This document shows, piece by piece, positions 42,099 to 49,388 of a stretch of DNA of 64,000 bases (positions are counted from its first letter, which is position 1; each line of letters begins with the position of its first letter). Origin of the DNA: UBA7672 sp031419455. Lineage in GTDB: Bacteria; Pseudomonadota; Alphaproteobacteria; Caulobacterales; Hyphomonadaceae. The translations under genes and the position numbers were made by a program. The stretch covers positions 7,123 to 71,122 of the forward strand of contig JANOKS010000173.1 in NCBI GenBank assembly GCA_031419455.1. Direction: 5' to 3'. The notes beneath the pieces were generated by a model. It ran no database searches and was not told where the DNA came from. It worked only from the letters and a program-made list of their open reading frames with translations.

Positions 42099-43274
42099 TT
42101 ACTCGCCCCTCAGGCCAAGCATCGCCTTGCCGAAGAAGCCGAGCTGATTGACGGTCGCGCCCGCCGCAACCGGAATGCGTTTCGCTGGCGCGCCCGGCGC
42201 GGTGATCACCAGTTCGCCGACGACATCGCCTTCCTTCACCGGCGCATGGAGCGGACCCTTGTACACGACCTCGCCCTTGATCTTGTCGACCGCGTCGAGA
42301 TGGAGGCCGATGGCATAGCCTTCCGCCGCCACCAATGGCACCTGCGCCTGTTCGCCCAGCCACACATCGGCGACCGCAACCTGCGCGCCTTTCGTCACCA
42401 GCGTCGCCGAGGTGAAGTCGAGAAAGGCCGACCGCATCACGCGCGGACCTTCCTGCTTGCGCGCCGTTTCGCTGGCGAGGCCGTTGAGCACGATAATCCG
42501 CCGCTTGCCTTCACGCACCGCCGACCCAACAAGACCGTAGCCTGAAACCGACAGGTGACCCGTCTTCACGCCGTCCGCGCCATCAAGCTCGCGCAACAGC
42601 GGGTTGCGATTGTACTGGCGCGTCTTGTTGAAGGTGAACTCAGGCTCCGAGAACATCGGGTAGAATTCCGGGAAGTCCTTGATCACCCGGAAGGCGAGCA
42701 CGGCGATGTCATGCGCGGTCATGCGATGGCGAGGATCTTCCAGACCAGTCGAATTCGCGAACGTCGAATTGGTGAGACCCAACTCCTTGCCCTTGGCCGT
42801 CGCCTGGCGCGCAAACGCTTCCTCGCTGCCGAACAGGCCCTCGGCCAGCACGATGCACGCATCGTTTCCAGAGACGATCACCGCGCCCTTCAACAGGTCC
42901 TGCACAGTAACCTTGGAGTTCAGCGGCAGGAACATGGTCGAGCCGTCCGTACCGGCGCCGCCAGTGCGCCAGGCATGCTCGCTCACCGTGAACTCGTCGG
43001 TCATCGCGAGCCGGCCGGCTTTGATGCGCTCGAACACCATGTAGTACAGTATCAGCTTCGACATCGACGCCGGCGTCATCGGCGCGTCGCCCTGCTTGGA
43101 ATAGAGGGGCAGGCCGGTGTCGCCATCGAGGATGAAGGCGTAGGGCGCCGCAGTGTTCAGCGGATCCGCACTGAGTTGTTCGACCGGCGCAGACGCGGCC
43201 CCGGGCCCCGGCTGGGCTATGGCGGATGCGGCTGCCAGCACGGCAATGGCAAGTGTTCCAGCAATGAAACGCAT
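42099..43274 (-). CDS. dacA: D-alanyl-D-alanine carboxypeptidase (PBP5/6 type)
   Basis: This 391-residue periplasmic enzyme trims the terminal D-Ala from peptidoglycan stem peptides. The signal peptide ends near AIA|Q. The SxxK motif is SMSK (Ser70, Lys73), SGN is at Ser135 in VIVSGNDA, and KTG is at Lys237 in DGVKTGH. A C-terminal PBP5_C-like beta domain and a hydrophobic end follow. GAGGGAG precedes ATG 43274. It lies between rlpA and tmk. Confidence 0.95.
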   Translation of the reverse strand: MRFIAGTLAIAVLAAASAIAQPGPGAASAPVEQLSADPLNTAAPYAFILDGDTGLPLYSKQGDAPMTPASMSKLILYYMVFERIKAGRLAMTDEFTVSEHAWRTGGAGTDGSTMFLPLNSKVTVQDLLKGAVIVSGNDACIVLAEGLFGSEEAFARQATAKGKELGLTNSTFANSTGLEDPRHRMTAHDIAVLAFRVIKDFPEFYPMFSEPEFTFNKTRQYNRNPLLRELDGADGVKTGHLSVSGYGLVGSAVREGKRRIIVLNGLASETARKQEGPRVMRSAFLDFTSATLVTKGAQVAVADVWLGEQAQVPLVAAEGYAIGLHLDAVDKIKGEVVYKGPLHAPVKEGDVVGELVITAPGAPAKRIPVAAGATVNQLGFFGKAMLGLRGE

Positions 43275-43379
43275 GGCGACAGACTCCCTCGGGAATCCGT
43301 CCACAAAACGGCGTTTTGGGCGCCCGCGTCAACCGCCGGGAAGCCGCAGACCGGCAATCCCTGCCCTGCCCCGCCCGGT

Positions 43380-44390
43380 TTAGCTGTTGCGAGCGACGAC
43401 AATCGCCTTCGCGGCAGGTCCATCGAGGCCGTGGCGAGCTGCTTCGGCGTCCTCGCGCGAGGTCCAGGGACCGAGCCTGACGCGATAGAACGGGGCGCCA
43501 TTCACCTGGGCGGTCTCGATCGACACCGGGCCAGATCCAGCAAGCCGTCCGCGCAGGGCGTGGGCGTTGCCGAGATCAGAGAACGAGCCGGCCTGCAGGT
43601 AGAAACCACGCGACGGCGCCGCCGCCACCGGCCTGGCCACGACAGGCGGCAGCGAACGCATCGTCACGTCCACACGCTGCGGCTGGGCGGCCACAAGAGT
43701 CGCGCCGCCGCCATCGGCCGGGGCAGGCCCGACATATTCCACGCGAACCTTCGCCGTTCCCTTGCCCTGCATGTCGAGCGCAGCGCCAGCCGCTTTCGAC
43801 AGATCGATGATGCGATCGTCCACAAACGGCCCGCGGTCATTCAGGCGCACGACAACCGTCTTGCCGTTGTCCAGATTGGTGACCCGCACCAGTGACGGGA
43901 TCGGCAGGGTCGGGTGCGCGGCCGTCAGGTCGTTCTCGTTGAACGTCTCGCCGGACGCCGAAGCCTTGCCGTGGAAGGTTGGGCCGTACCACGACGCGAT
44001 GCCGACTTCGTCGTAGTTCGGCTCATGCGCCGGCACGTACCAGCGGCCAGCCACCTGATAGGGAGGGCCGGCAAACGGCGCGATCGCCGCGGGCGCCGCA
44101 GGCCTCAGCGCGATCGGCGCAGGCGTGCCAGCCGCCGCCAGCGGCGCCGGGCCAAACGTTGCCTTCGGTGCTCCGGGGCGCAGGTCAAACACGCCAGCAG
44201 GCGCAGCGTTCGAAAAACTCGGGACAGGCGCGTGCGGCGCAACGTTCAGCGCCATCACCGTCTTCGTGGGGGATTTGTACTCGATCGGCGCCTGCGCCAG
44301 CGCAGGTCCAGCCGCCACGCTCATCGCGATCGCCAACGACATGGCGCGAGCAAACGCCCGCGTGCGGAAGGTGAGGCCGTCAGCCATCAT
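43380..44390 (-). CDS. rlpA: RlpA-family septal ring lytic transglycosylase with SPOR domain
   Basis: This 336-residue protein has a signal peptide ending near ALAQ and an Ala/Pro-rich linker of about 100 residues. The double-psi beta-barrel domain shows EVGIASWYGPTFHGKASASGE, with LNDRGPFVDDRIIDLSKAA closing it. A C-terminal SPOR domain follows (FYLQAGSFSDLGNAHALR, RVRLGPWTSREDAEAA). RlpA cleaves naked glycan strands at the septum and aids daughter-cell separation. It heads the operon running to mazG. About 290 bases upstream, up to tRNA-Ser, hold its promoter and no gene. Confidence 0.92.
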   Translation of the reverse strand: MMADGLTFRTRAFARAMSLAIAMSVAAGPALAQAPIEYKSPTKTVMALNVAPHAPVPSFSNAAPAGVFDLRPGAPKATFGPAPLAAAGTPAPIALRPAAPAAIAPFAGPPYQVAGRWYVPAHEPNYDEVGIASWYGPTFHGKASASGETFNENDLTAAHPTLPIPSLVRVTNLDNGKTVVVRLNDRGPFVDDRIIDLSKAAGAALDMQGKGTAKVRVEYVGPAPADGGGATLVAAQPQRVDVTMRSLPPVVARPVAAAPSRGFYLQAGSFSDLGNAHALRGRLAGSGPVSIETAQVNGAPFYRVRLGPWTSREDAEAARHGLDGPAAKAIVVARNS

Positions 44391-44684
44391 CGATCCCTCT
44401 TGATTACGCGCGAAGAGCCTCCGCGCAGCCGCTCTTCTGGCGGCATGGGTTCACCTTACCCATGCGGAGCTTGCCCGCCCCGAAACCAGACTCCGTCAAT
44501 TTTCATCAATTTGGCCGGGTCTGAAGGTATGGTTAGCCGCTTGCCGCCAATTGCCCGGAGTTCCGCGCCACGCCGCGCTTATTCCTCCGGAAACCGCCGC
44601 CCTGCCCCCGTGTGGCGCCTTATCCAGCCTGCGCCGCTGTAAACCATTTTCTTTGCAGCCAACCCTGCCTAGAAGGCTCCCCAG

Positions 44685-44774
44685 GGAAGGGTGGCCGAGT
44701 GGTTTAAGGCAACGGTCTTGAAAACCGTCGTGGGGGAAACTCCACCGTGGGTTCGAATCCCACCCCTTCCGCCA
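44685..44774 (+). tRNA. tRNA-Ser (TGA)
   Basis: The 90-base cloverleaf has acceptor GGAAGGG/CCCTTCC, discriminator G44771 and encoded CCA at 44772-44774. The anticodon loop is CTTGAAA (anticodon TGA, reading UCN), with the long class II variable arm of serine tRNAs and a T-loop TTCGAAT. The 3' GCCA is also the start of the 22-bp inverted-repeat arm at 44771. Confidence 0.97.
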
Positions 44775-44855
44775 CCCTACGCCCTGACGGGCTTCGGGTG
44801 GCAGGCCACACGAAGTGTGGACTGACGCGCGAGGCCCGTCAGGGCGTAGGGTGGC
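44771..44855. repeat. Perfect 22-bp inverted repeat fused to the tRNA-Ser end
   Basis: Arms 44771-44792 and 44834-44855 are exact reverse complements, separated by 41 bases that contain a smaller CCACAC/GTGTGG hairpin. The left arm begins with the GCCA of tRNA-Ser, so the repeat touches the mature tRNA end. The right arm contains CGTAGGGTGG, the core of the repeat seen at 9.2 and 52.9 kb. It could be a terminator, a remnant of integration at the tRNA, or a mobile palindromic unit. Confidence 0.7.
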
Positions 44856-44919
44856 ACTCTTGCCTCCCGAAGCTTTAGCGCAGGGAGGCCGCCAACAACC
44901 GACGCTTTGGGGGAAGCGC

Positions 44920-45162
44920 ATGTGGTACGTCTACTTTCTCGAACTTTCCAACGGCGACATCTACGTCGGCAGCACCTCAAATCTGAAACTGCGAGTCGCC
45001 GCCCACCACCGCGGCGAAGTCCTATCCACCCGCCCGTTCCGCCCGTTGAAACTCCGCTCCTACGTCGCCGTCGAAACCGAAGAGCAAGCCCGAGCGCTTG
45101 AACGGTATTTCAAGACCGGCTCAGGCAAAGCGGTTGCGAAGAAGCGACTTCTTGCCCGATAA
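44920..45162 (+). CDS. GIY-YIG nuclease-domain protein (UPF0213-like)
   Basis: This 80-residue single-domain protein has the GIY-YIG fold: WYVYFLELSNGDIYVGSTSN contains both Tyr pairs. The conserved Arg is in LKLRVAAHHRGE, and a late Glu lies in LERYFKTG. Stand-alone members are common, often near tRNA genes, and their nuclease activity is mostly untested. A GGGGAAG site precedes ATG 44920. It lies 65 bases after the inverted repeat and upstream of the HupE-like gene in the same direction. Confidence 0.85.
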   Translation: MWYVYFLELSNGDIYVGSTSNLKLRVAAHHRGEVLSTRPFRPLKLRSYVAVETEEQARALERYFKTGSGKAVAKKRLLAR

Positions 45163-45193
45163 CGCTACCGGGAAGCGTGGGAGTCAGCGTCCG

Positions 45194-45781
45194 ATGTGGT
45201 TCGACAATGTCGGGACGTTTATCGAGTTCGGCTTCCAGCACATCATCCCCCAGGGCCTCGACCATGCGCTGTTCGTGGTCGCGCTCTACCTCAACGCCCG
45301 CAACTGGCCCTCGCTGCTGATCCAGGTCACGACCTTCACGCTCGCCCACACCATCACGCTCGGCCTCGCCGCCACCGGCATCCTCACCAGCCCCGGCGAC
45401 ATCATCGAGCCGCTGATCGCCGTCTCGATCATCGTGCTGGCGCTCGAGACGATCTTCGCGCCCAAGGGCACAGCCTGGCGCCTCCCCGTCATCTTCGCCT
45501 TCGGCCTGCTGCACGGCCTCGGCTTCGGCGCGGTGATGAAAGTCTACCTCGAAAACGCAGACCTCTCCGCCGGCCTGATCGGCATCACCATAGGCGTCGA
45601 ACTCGGACATCTGCTGGTGCTAGTCGCCACCGGCCTCGCCGCCTTCGCCATCCAGCTCGCCCTCAAGACCTCCCACAAACCCAACCTCTACCGCCCAGCC
45701 TTCGTGATCCCGGTCGCCGGCCTCATCGCACTGGTGGGCGCGTACTGGGCGATGCAGCGGGTTGGGATGTTGCCGGAGTAA
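45194..45781 (+). CDS. HupE/UreJ-family membrane protein
   Basis: This 195-residue membrane protein has six predicted spans and the HupE/UreJ signature HIIPQGLDHALFVVAL near the start, then GLLHGLGFGAVM and GVELGHLLVLV. The family is linked to nickel uptake or hydrogenase and urease accessory roles. Many stand-alone members exist without those enzymes, and none is seen here. GGGAG lies upstream of ATG 45194. It follows the GIY-YIG gene by 31 bases. Confidence 0.85.
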   Translation: MWFDNVGTFIEFGFQHIIPQGLDHALFVVALYLNARNWPSLLIQVTTFTLAHTITLGLAATGILTSPGDIIEPLIAVSIIVLALETIFAPKGTAWRLPVIFAFGLLHGLGFGAVMKVYLENADLSAGLIGITIGVELGHLLVLVATGLAAFAIQLALKTSHKPNLYRPAFVIPVAGLIALVGAYWAMQRVGMLPE

Positions 45782-45813
45782 CCACCTGCTACTGACTAAG
45801 CTGGCGCGTAGTC

Positions 45814-45842
45814 TTGACAACATATGGCTGTTCCACCATATA
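45814..45842 (+). promoter_or_regulatory. Promoter and operator of the higBA-type pair
   Basis: TTGACA (45814-45819) and CATATA (45837-45842) are 17 bases apart. The inverted repeat ATATGG (45822-45827) / CCATAT (45836-45841) lies between and over the -10 element, as expected for toxin-antitoxin autorepression. The first gene's ATG at 45848 is only 5 bases past the -10, so its transcript may be leaderless. Confidence 0.6.
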
Positions 45843-45847
45843 GAGCC

Positions 45848-46210
45848 ATGCCGGATACGCCCCTCAAGCCGCTGTTCTGGGTTGCCAGCAGCCTCAAGGA
45901 CTTGAAGGCTTTTCCGGACGACGTGCGCGAAGAGATCGGCTTTGCACTCTATCTGGCGCAGACGGGCGAGAAGCACGCGAAAGCCAAAGCACTGAAGGGC
46001 TTTGGCGGCGCAAGCATGCTGGAAGTCGTCGAAGATCATGATGGCGACACCTATCGCGCCGTCTACACCGTGAAGTTCGCAGGCGAAGTCTATGTTCTGC
46101 ACGCGTTTCAGAAGAAGTCCGTAAAGGGTGCAAAAACGCCCAAGCCGGACATGGACCTAATTCGCAGACGGCTTCAGGCCGTGGAAGCGCAGACCGGGAG
46201 CAAGTCATGA
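45848..46210 (+). CDS. HigB-like toxin (Gp49/RelE superfamily)
   Basis: This 120-residue protein matches the phage-derived Gp49-like group of the RelE/ParE toxin superfamily. FWVASSLKDLKAFPDDVREEIGFAL, FGGASMLEVVEDHDGDTYRAVYTVKF and VYVLHAFQKKS are the family strands and helix, and the conserved Lys is in FQKKSVKGAKTP. HigB toxins cleave mRNA on the ribosome. The stop overlaps the antitoxin start (ATGA). ATG 45848 is chosen because it lies downstream of the operator; an in-frame ATG at 45824 would be inside it. Confidence 0.88.
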   Translation: MPDTPLKPLFWVASSLKDLKAFPDDVREEIGFALYLAQTGEKHAKAKALKGFGGASMLEVVEDHDGDTYRAVYTVKFAGEVYVLHAFQKKSVKGAKTPKPDMDLIRRRLQAVEAQTGSKS

Positions 46211-46530
46211 CCAAGACACGTATCACCAGAAGCGCCGGAAACGTGTTTGCCGATGTCGGTGTGCCAGACGCGCCATCGCATTTCATGAAGGCCGAACTGG
46301 TCAGCCGCATCCAGAGCATTGTGAAAGCGCGTGGTCTCACGCAGACGGAAGCGGCCGCGGAAATGGATATCAGCCAACCAGACGTTTCCCGCATGCTCAG
46401 CGGCAAGTTCCGTGACCTGAGCGTAGAGCGCCTGCTCGTGATCCTGACGCGGCTTGGCTATCAGGTCGATATCGTCGTGAAGCGGGACAAGAAGAAGGCG
46501 TTCGCAGCAATCACGCTGGATGCGGTGTAG
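46207..46530 (+). CDS. HigA-like XRE antitoxin
   Basis: This 107-residue DNA-binding protein has a helix-turn-helix (RGLTQTEAAAEMDISQPDVSR, split by family-normal turns) in its C-terminal half. FMKAELVSRIQSIVKA comes before it and RLGYQVDIVVKRDK after. This is the usual partner of Gp49-type toxins and should neutralise the toxin and repress the operon through the palindrome at 45822-45841. It is followed by tRNA-Phe on the opposite strand. Confidence 0.88.
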   Translation: MTKTRITRSAGNVFADVGVPDAPSHFMKAELVSRIQSIVKARGLTQTEAAAEMDISQPDVSRMLSGKFRDLSVERLLVILTRLGYQVDIVVKRDKKKAFAAITLDAV

Positions 46531-46585
46531 CCCGCATCGCGGGCCTCGCGCATGACCGATGATTTGGCAGTCTCGATGAAAGAAA

Positions 46586-46661
46586 TGGTGCCCGGGGCCG
46601 GAATCGAACCAGCGACACGCGGATTTTCAATCCGCTGCTCTACCAACTGAGCTACCCGGGC
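46586..46661 (-). tRNA. tRNA-Phe (GAA)
   Basis: The 76-base cloverleaf on the minus strand has acceptor GCCCGGG/CCCGGGC, discriminator A and encoded CCA. The anticodon loop TTGAAAA has anticodon GAA, and the T-loop is TTCGATT. It lies just downstream of yacG, a common alphaproteobacterial arrangement. Confidence 0.97.
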
Positions 46662-46704
46662 GAACCGCCTCGCGGCGATGAAGGCGGGATGTATAAGGGC
46701 AGGC

Positions 46705-46920
46705 CTATTCCGTGTCCATGCTCTTTGCGTCGCGGCGCAAAGGGTTGTTTTCAGGCGGATTCGACGCGTCGAACCCCTCTTCGCCATCCTCCCCTGCCCG
46801 CTCCCCCGGAATCGCATAGCTGCCCTTGAGCCAGCGCGAGAGGTCCACATCCGCGCACCGCCGCGAGCAGAACGGCGCGAAGGTCTTCTCGGCAGGTTTG
46901 GAACAGATCGGGCAGGCCAT
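46705..46920 (-). CDS. yacG: DNA gyrase inhibitor YacG
   Basis: This 71-residue zinc protein has the family CPIC near its start and CSRRC about 15 residues later (ACPICSKPAEK, PFCSRRCADVDL), forming the Cys4 site. YacG binds GyrB and blocks DNA gyrase. The C-terminal half is acidic and disordered. ATG 46920 is preferred; a GTG at 46923 is adjacent in frame. It follows the rng-like gene by 22 bases, the usual order. Confidence 0.92.
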   Translation of the reverse strand: MACPICSKPAEKTFAPFCSRRCADVDLSRWLKGSYAIPGERAGEDGEEGFDASNPPENNPLRRDAKSMDTE

Positions 46921-46942
46921 CACACTCTTTCTCTTCTTCCGG

Positions 46943-48007
46943 CTACGCCTGTGGCCTCACGTCGGGCCGCGGCCCGTGCGCCGGCGCGGACTCCACCGTC
47001 CAGCGCTCGCCGATGCGGTCGCCCAGCGCCTTGCGCCAGCCGATATGGTCATGGTCGAGCCAGGCTTCCACCTCCGGGCTGACACGCGCCACAAGGCGCG
47101 ATCCGCGATCCTGCCAGCCCGCCCTCTCGATCGCCCGCAGCGTCTCCAGCGCCGCGCGCTCCACCGAGCCCGCGCCCAGCGCATCCCCCAGCGGCCTTCC
47201 CCGCCGCGCAATCGCCGCCTCGACCACGCCCAGCCGCGACATCTCCAGCACATCACTGCTGCGCCCAAGATAGCCCGCCAGCACCTCGCGATAACGCGCC
47301 ACCACCGCGCGGCGGCTCTCGGCCTGCTTCATGCCGACAAAGTCGATCAGCACCAGCCCGCCCAGCGACCGCAGCGAGATCTGCCGCGCCGCCGCCTCCG
47401 CCGCCGCGAGGTTCAACTCCTGCGCAAACCGCTCTGCATCGCCGACGCTCTTGCGCTGCCCGCCATCGACATCGATCACCACGGCGCCCCGCGCCATGTC
47501 GATCGCAATGTCGCCGTCGCCATGCAGCTCAACGACGCCGTGCGACGCCTCGTCGATCGCCGCATCCACCAGCGCGCGCGCCTCCTCGCCCGTGATCGTT
47601 TGCTCGACCGTCACGCCCTCAAGAAAAGCCTCGACAGGCGGCGCTGCATGCAGCCCCGGCCGATCCGGCGGCGTGAGCTTCGGCGACACATCCGCCAATG
47701 ACAGCAGCGGCCCCTTGTCGGCCCACGCCTCGGCTTTCACGCGGAACGCCGCCATCGCGCCTTCGATCATGCGCTGCGCCTGTGTCGGCTCGACCACGCC
47801 CTCAGGCGCCTGGCCAAGGTCAACGAACCAGCCGCGATTGCCGGGAATGCGCGCGCGTATCCGGCCCCATCGAATCTCGCCCAGCACGGCGCGCGCGCCG
47901 CGCTCGCTCCAGCGTTCGAGATGCAGACGAAACGCCCACCCCTGTTCGTCGAGCAGAAGCCGGCGCGTCTCGCCTACCGCATCGTCGATGGCGAGCCGCG
48001 CCTTCAC
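46943..48007 (-). CDS. Ribonuclease E/G family protein (short type)
   Basis: This 354-residue protein is a shortened relative of RNase E/G. The metal-binding aspartates are kept in VVIDVDGG and LVLIDFVGMK. The S1-like RNA-binding segment near residues 30-90 is reduced, and the zinc-link CPxC motif that joins subunits in RNase E is absent. Such short Rne/Rng proteins commonly sit between maf and yacG in alphaproteobacteria. The GTG at 48007 overlaps the maf stop (GTGA) and has GGAG upstream. Its substrates are unknown. Confidence 0.85.
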   Translation of the reverse strand: MKARLAIDDAVGETRRLLLDEQGWAFRLHLERWSERGARAVLGEIRWGRIRARIPGNRGWFVDLGQAPEGVVEPTQAQRMIEGAMAAFRVKAEAWADKGPLLSLADVSPKLTPPDRPGLHAAPPVEAFLEGVTVEQTITGEEARALVDAAIDEASHGVVELHGDGDIAIDMARGAVVIDVDGGQRKSVGDAERFAQELNLAAAEAAARQISLRSLGGLVLIDFVGMKQAESRRAVVARYREVLAGYLGRSSDVLEMSRLGVVEAAIARRGRPLGDALGAGSVERAALETLRAIERAGWQDRGSRLVARVSPEVEAWLDHDHIGWRKALGDRIGERWTVESAPAHGPRPDVRPQA

Positions 48008-48621
48008 GCGCTTCTCTCCCACCGCCGCGCAAACGGATAACCAACACCCTCCAGCAGCGCCGCTGTCTCATACAGCGGCAGCCCGACAATCGCGGAGTAA
48101 GACCCCGCAATCTCCGTCACGAAGCCGCCCGCCTGTCCCTGGATCGCATAGCCGCCCGCCTTGCCGCGCCACTCGCCGCAACCAATGTAGCCCTCGACAT
48201 CGAGATGCGAGAGCCGCTTGAGTTCGACACGCGCCTCCACCAGTCGCGAGACCTGCCGCCCGTCCGGCGCGAACACCGCGACCCCTGTAAGAACATTATG
48301 CTTACGACCCGATAGTAATCGTAAGCACGCCCGTGCTTCGTCCTCGGTCTCGGCCTTCGGCAGGATCCGCCGCCCGACCGCCACCACGGTGTCAGCCGAG
48401 ATGACGAACATGCCATCGAGCCCCGCCCGCGCCGCCTCGCCCTTCTGAATGGCAAGCCTCAGCGCGAGCTGGCCAGGCCGCTCGTCGCGCAGGGGCGTCT
48501 CATCGATGTTAGCTGGAACAACCCGGTCCGGAAGCAGGCCGATCTGGCGCAGCAGGTCCAGCCGCCGCGGGCTCGCGCTGGCAAGCGCAAGCCCTGGACC
48601 CGACCCGAAGGTCGCCGTCAC
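48004..48621 (-). CDS. maf: Maf-family nucleotide pyrophosphatase
   Basis: This 205-residue protein opens with LALASASPRRLDLLRQIGL, the Maf signature, and continues with FVISADTVVAVGRRILPK and GYAIQGQAGGFVTEIAGSYSAIVGLPL. Maf proteins hydrolyse non-canonical or modified dNTPs (dTTP/UTP-type or m7GTP-type) and can affect septation. It overlaps infA upstream and the RNase gene downstream by four bases each, so all three are translationally linked. Confidence 0.95.
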   Translation of the reverse strand: MTATFGSGPGLALASASPRRLDLLRQIGLLPDRVVPANIDETPLRDERPGQLALRLAIQKGEAARAGLDGMFVISADTVVAVGRRILPKAETEDEARACLRLLSGRKHNVLTGVAVFAPDGRQVSRLVEARVELKRLSHLDVEGYIGCGEWRGKAGGYAIQGQAGGFVTEIAGSYSAIVGLPLYETAALLEGVGYPFARRWERSA

Positions 48622-48836
48622 TTGAAACGATAAGTAATGCGCCCCTTGGTCAGGTCGTAGGGCGTCATCTCGACGAGCACCTTGTCGCCCGTCAGGACGC
48701 GGATGCGGTTTTTCCGCATCTTTCCGGCCGTATGCGCAATGATCTCGTGATCGTTGGCCAGCTTCACGCGAAACGTCGCGTTGGGCAGCAGTTCAACGAT
48801 CGTGCCTTCGAATTCGATAAGCTCTTCCTTCGCCAT
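48618..48836 (-). CDS. infA: Translation initiation factor IF-1
   Basis: This 72-residue OB-fold protein, MAKEELIEFEGTIVE at its start and GRITYRFK at its end, binds the ribosomal A site during initiation. Length and sequence are typical. It leads the infA-maf-rng-yacG block with an ATGA overlap to maf. Confidence 0.97.
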   Translation of the reverse strand: MAKEELIEFEGTIVELLPNATFRVKLANDHEIIAHTAGKMRKNRIRVLTGDKVLVEMTPYDLTKGRITYRFK

Positions 48837-48914
48837 GAAGCTCCTTACAGGCGGCTGGGTCGTGGGCGAGGCCCCTATACACGGTTTCGCGGGGAATAGT
48901 CGATTCCTGCGATT

Positions 48915-49388
48915 TTAGCTCCGGGCGTGCAGCGCGCAGACCAGTGTGAACAGCCTCCGAGCCGTGTCGAAATCCACCTCCGCCTTGTCCGCCAGCCGCT
49001 CCGTCAGCACCTGCGACCCCTCATTATGCAACCCCCGCCGCCCCATATCGATGGCCTCAATCTGCAGCGCCGAAGAACTCCGTATCGCGTCGTAATAGCT
49101 GTCGCAGACCATGAAGTAGTCCTTGATCACGCGGCGCAGCGCCGTCAGCGACAACAACAGCTTGCGCACCGGCGAGCCGTCCTGCTCCGAAATGTCGAAC
49201 ACCAGCCGGTTGTCGGCCAGCGACAACACGATGCTGTACGGCCCGCCGTCATGCCCGACGACCCGGAAGCTGTTCGCTTCGAGCAGGTCGAAGATCGCGA
49301 CCTTGCGCTCATGATCCGCATCGGGCCCGGCAGGCGCCAGGCTCTTCTCGTCGATCTCGATGGAAGCGATGCGCGCGTTGGAGGTCAT
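48915..49388 (-). CDS. UPF0262 family protein
   Basis: This 157-residue alphaproteobacterial conserved protein (UPF0262) has features such as RRVIKDYFMVCDSYYDAIR and IEAIDMGRRGLHNEGS, and an N-terminal region MTSNARIASIEIDEKS. The function is unknown. It overlaps the hisD stop (ATGA) and precedes infA, which fits its usual place in the hisD-UPF0262-infA order. ATG 49388 is chosen; the extension to 49442 lies inside hisD. Confidence 0.9.
   Translation of the reverse strand: MTSNARIASIEIDEKSLAPAGPDADHERKVAIFDLLEANSFRVVGHDGGPYSIVLSLADNRLVFDISEQDGSPVRKLLLSLTALRRVIKDYFMVCDSYYDAIRSSSALQIEAIDMGRRGLHNEGSQVLTERLADKAEVDFDTARRLFTLVCALHARS

Noticed and set aside
44496..44921. Minus-strand open frame containing GWDSNPRWSFPHDG
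   Set aside because: It is a well-known false translation across tRNA-Ser, not a protein.
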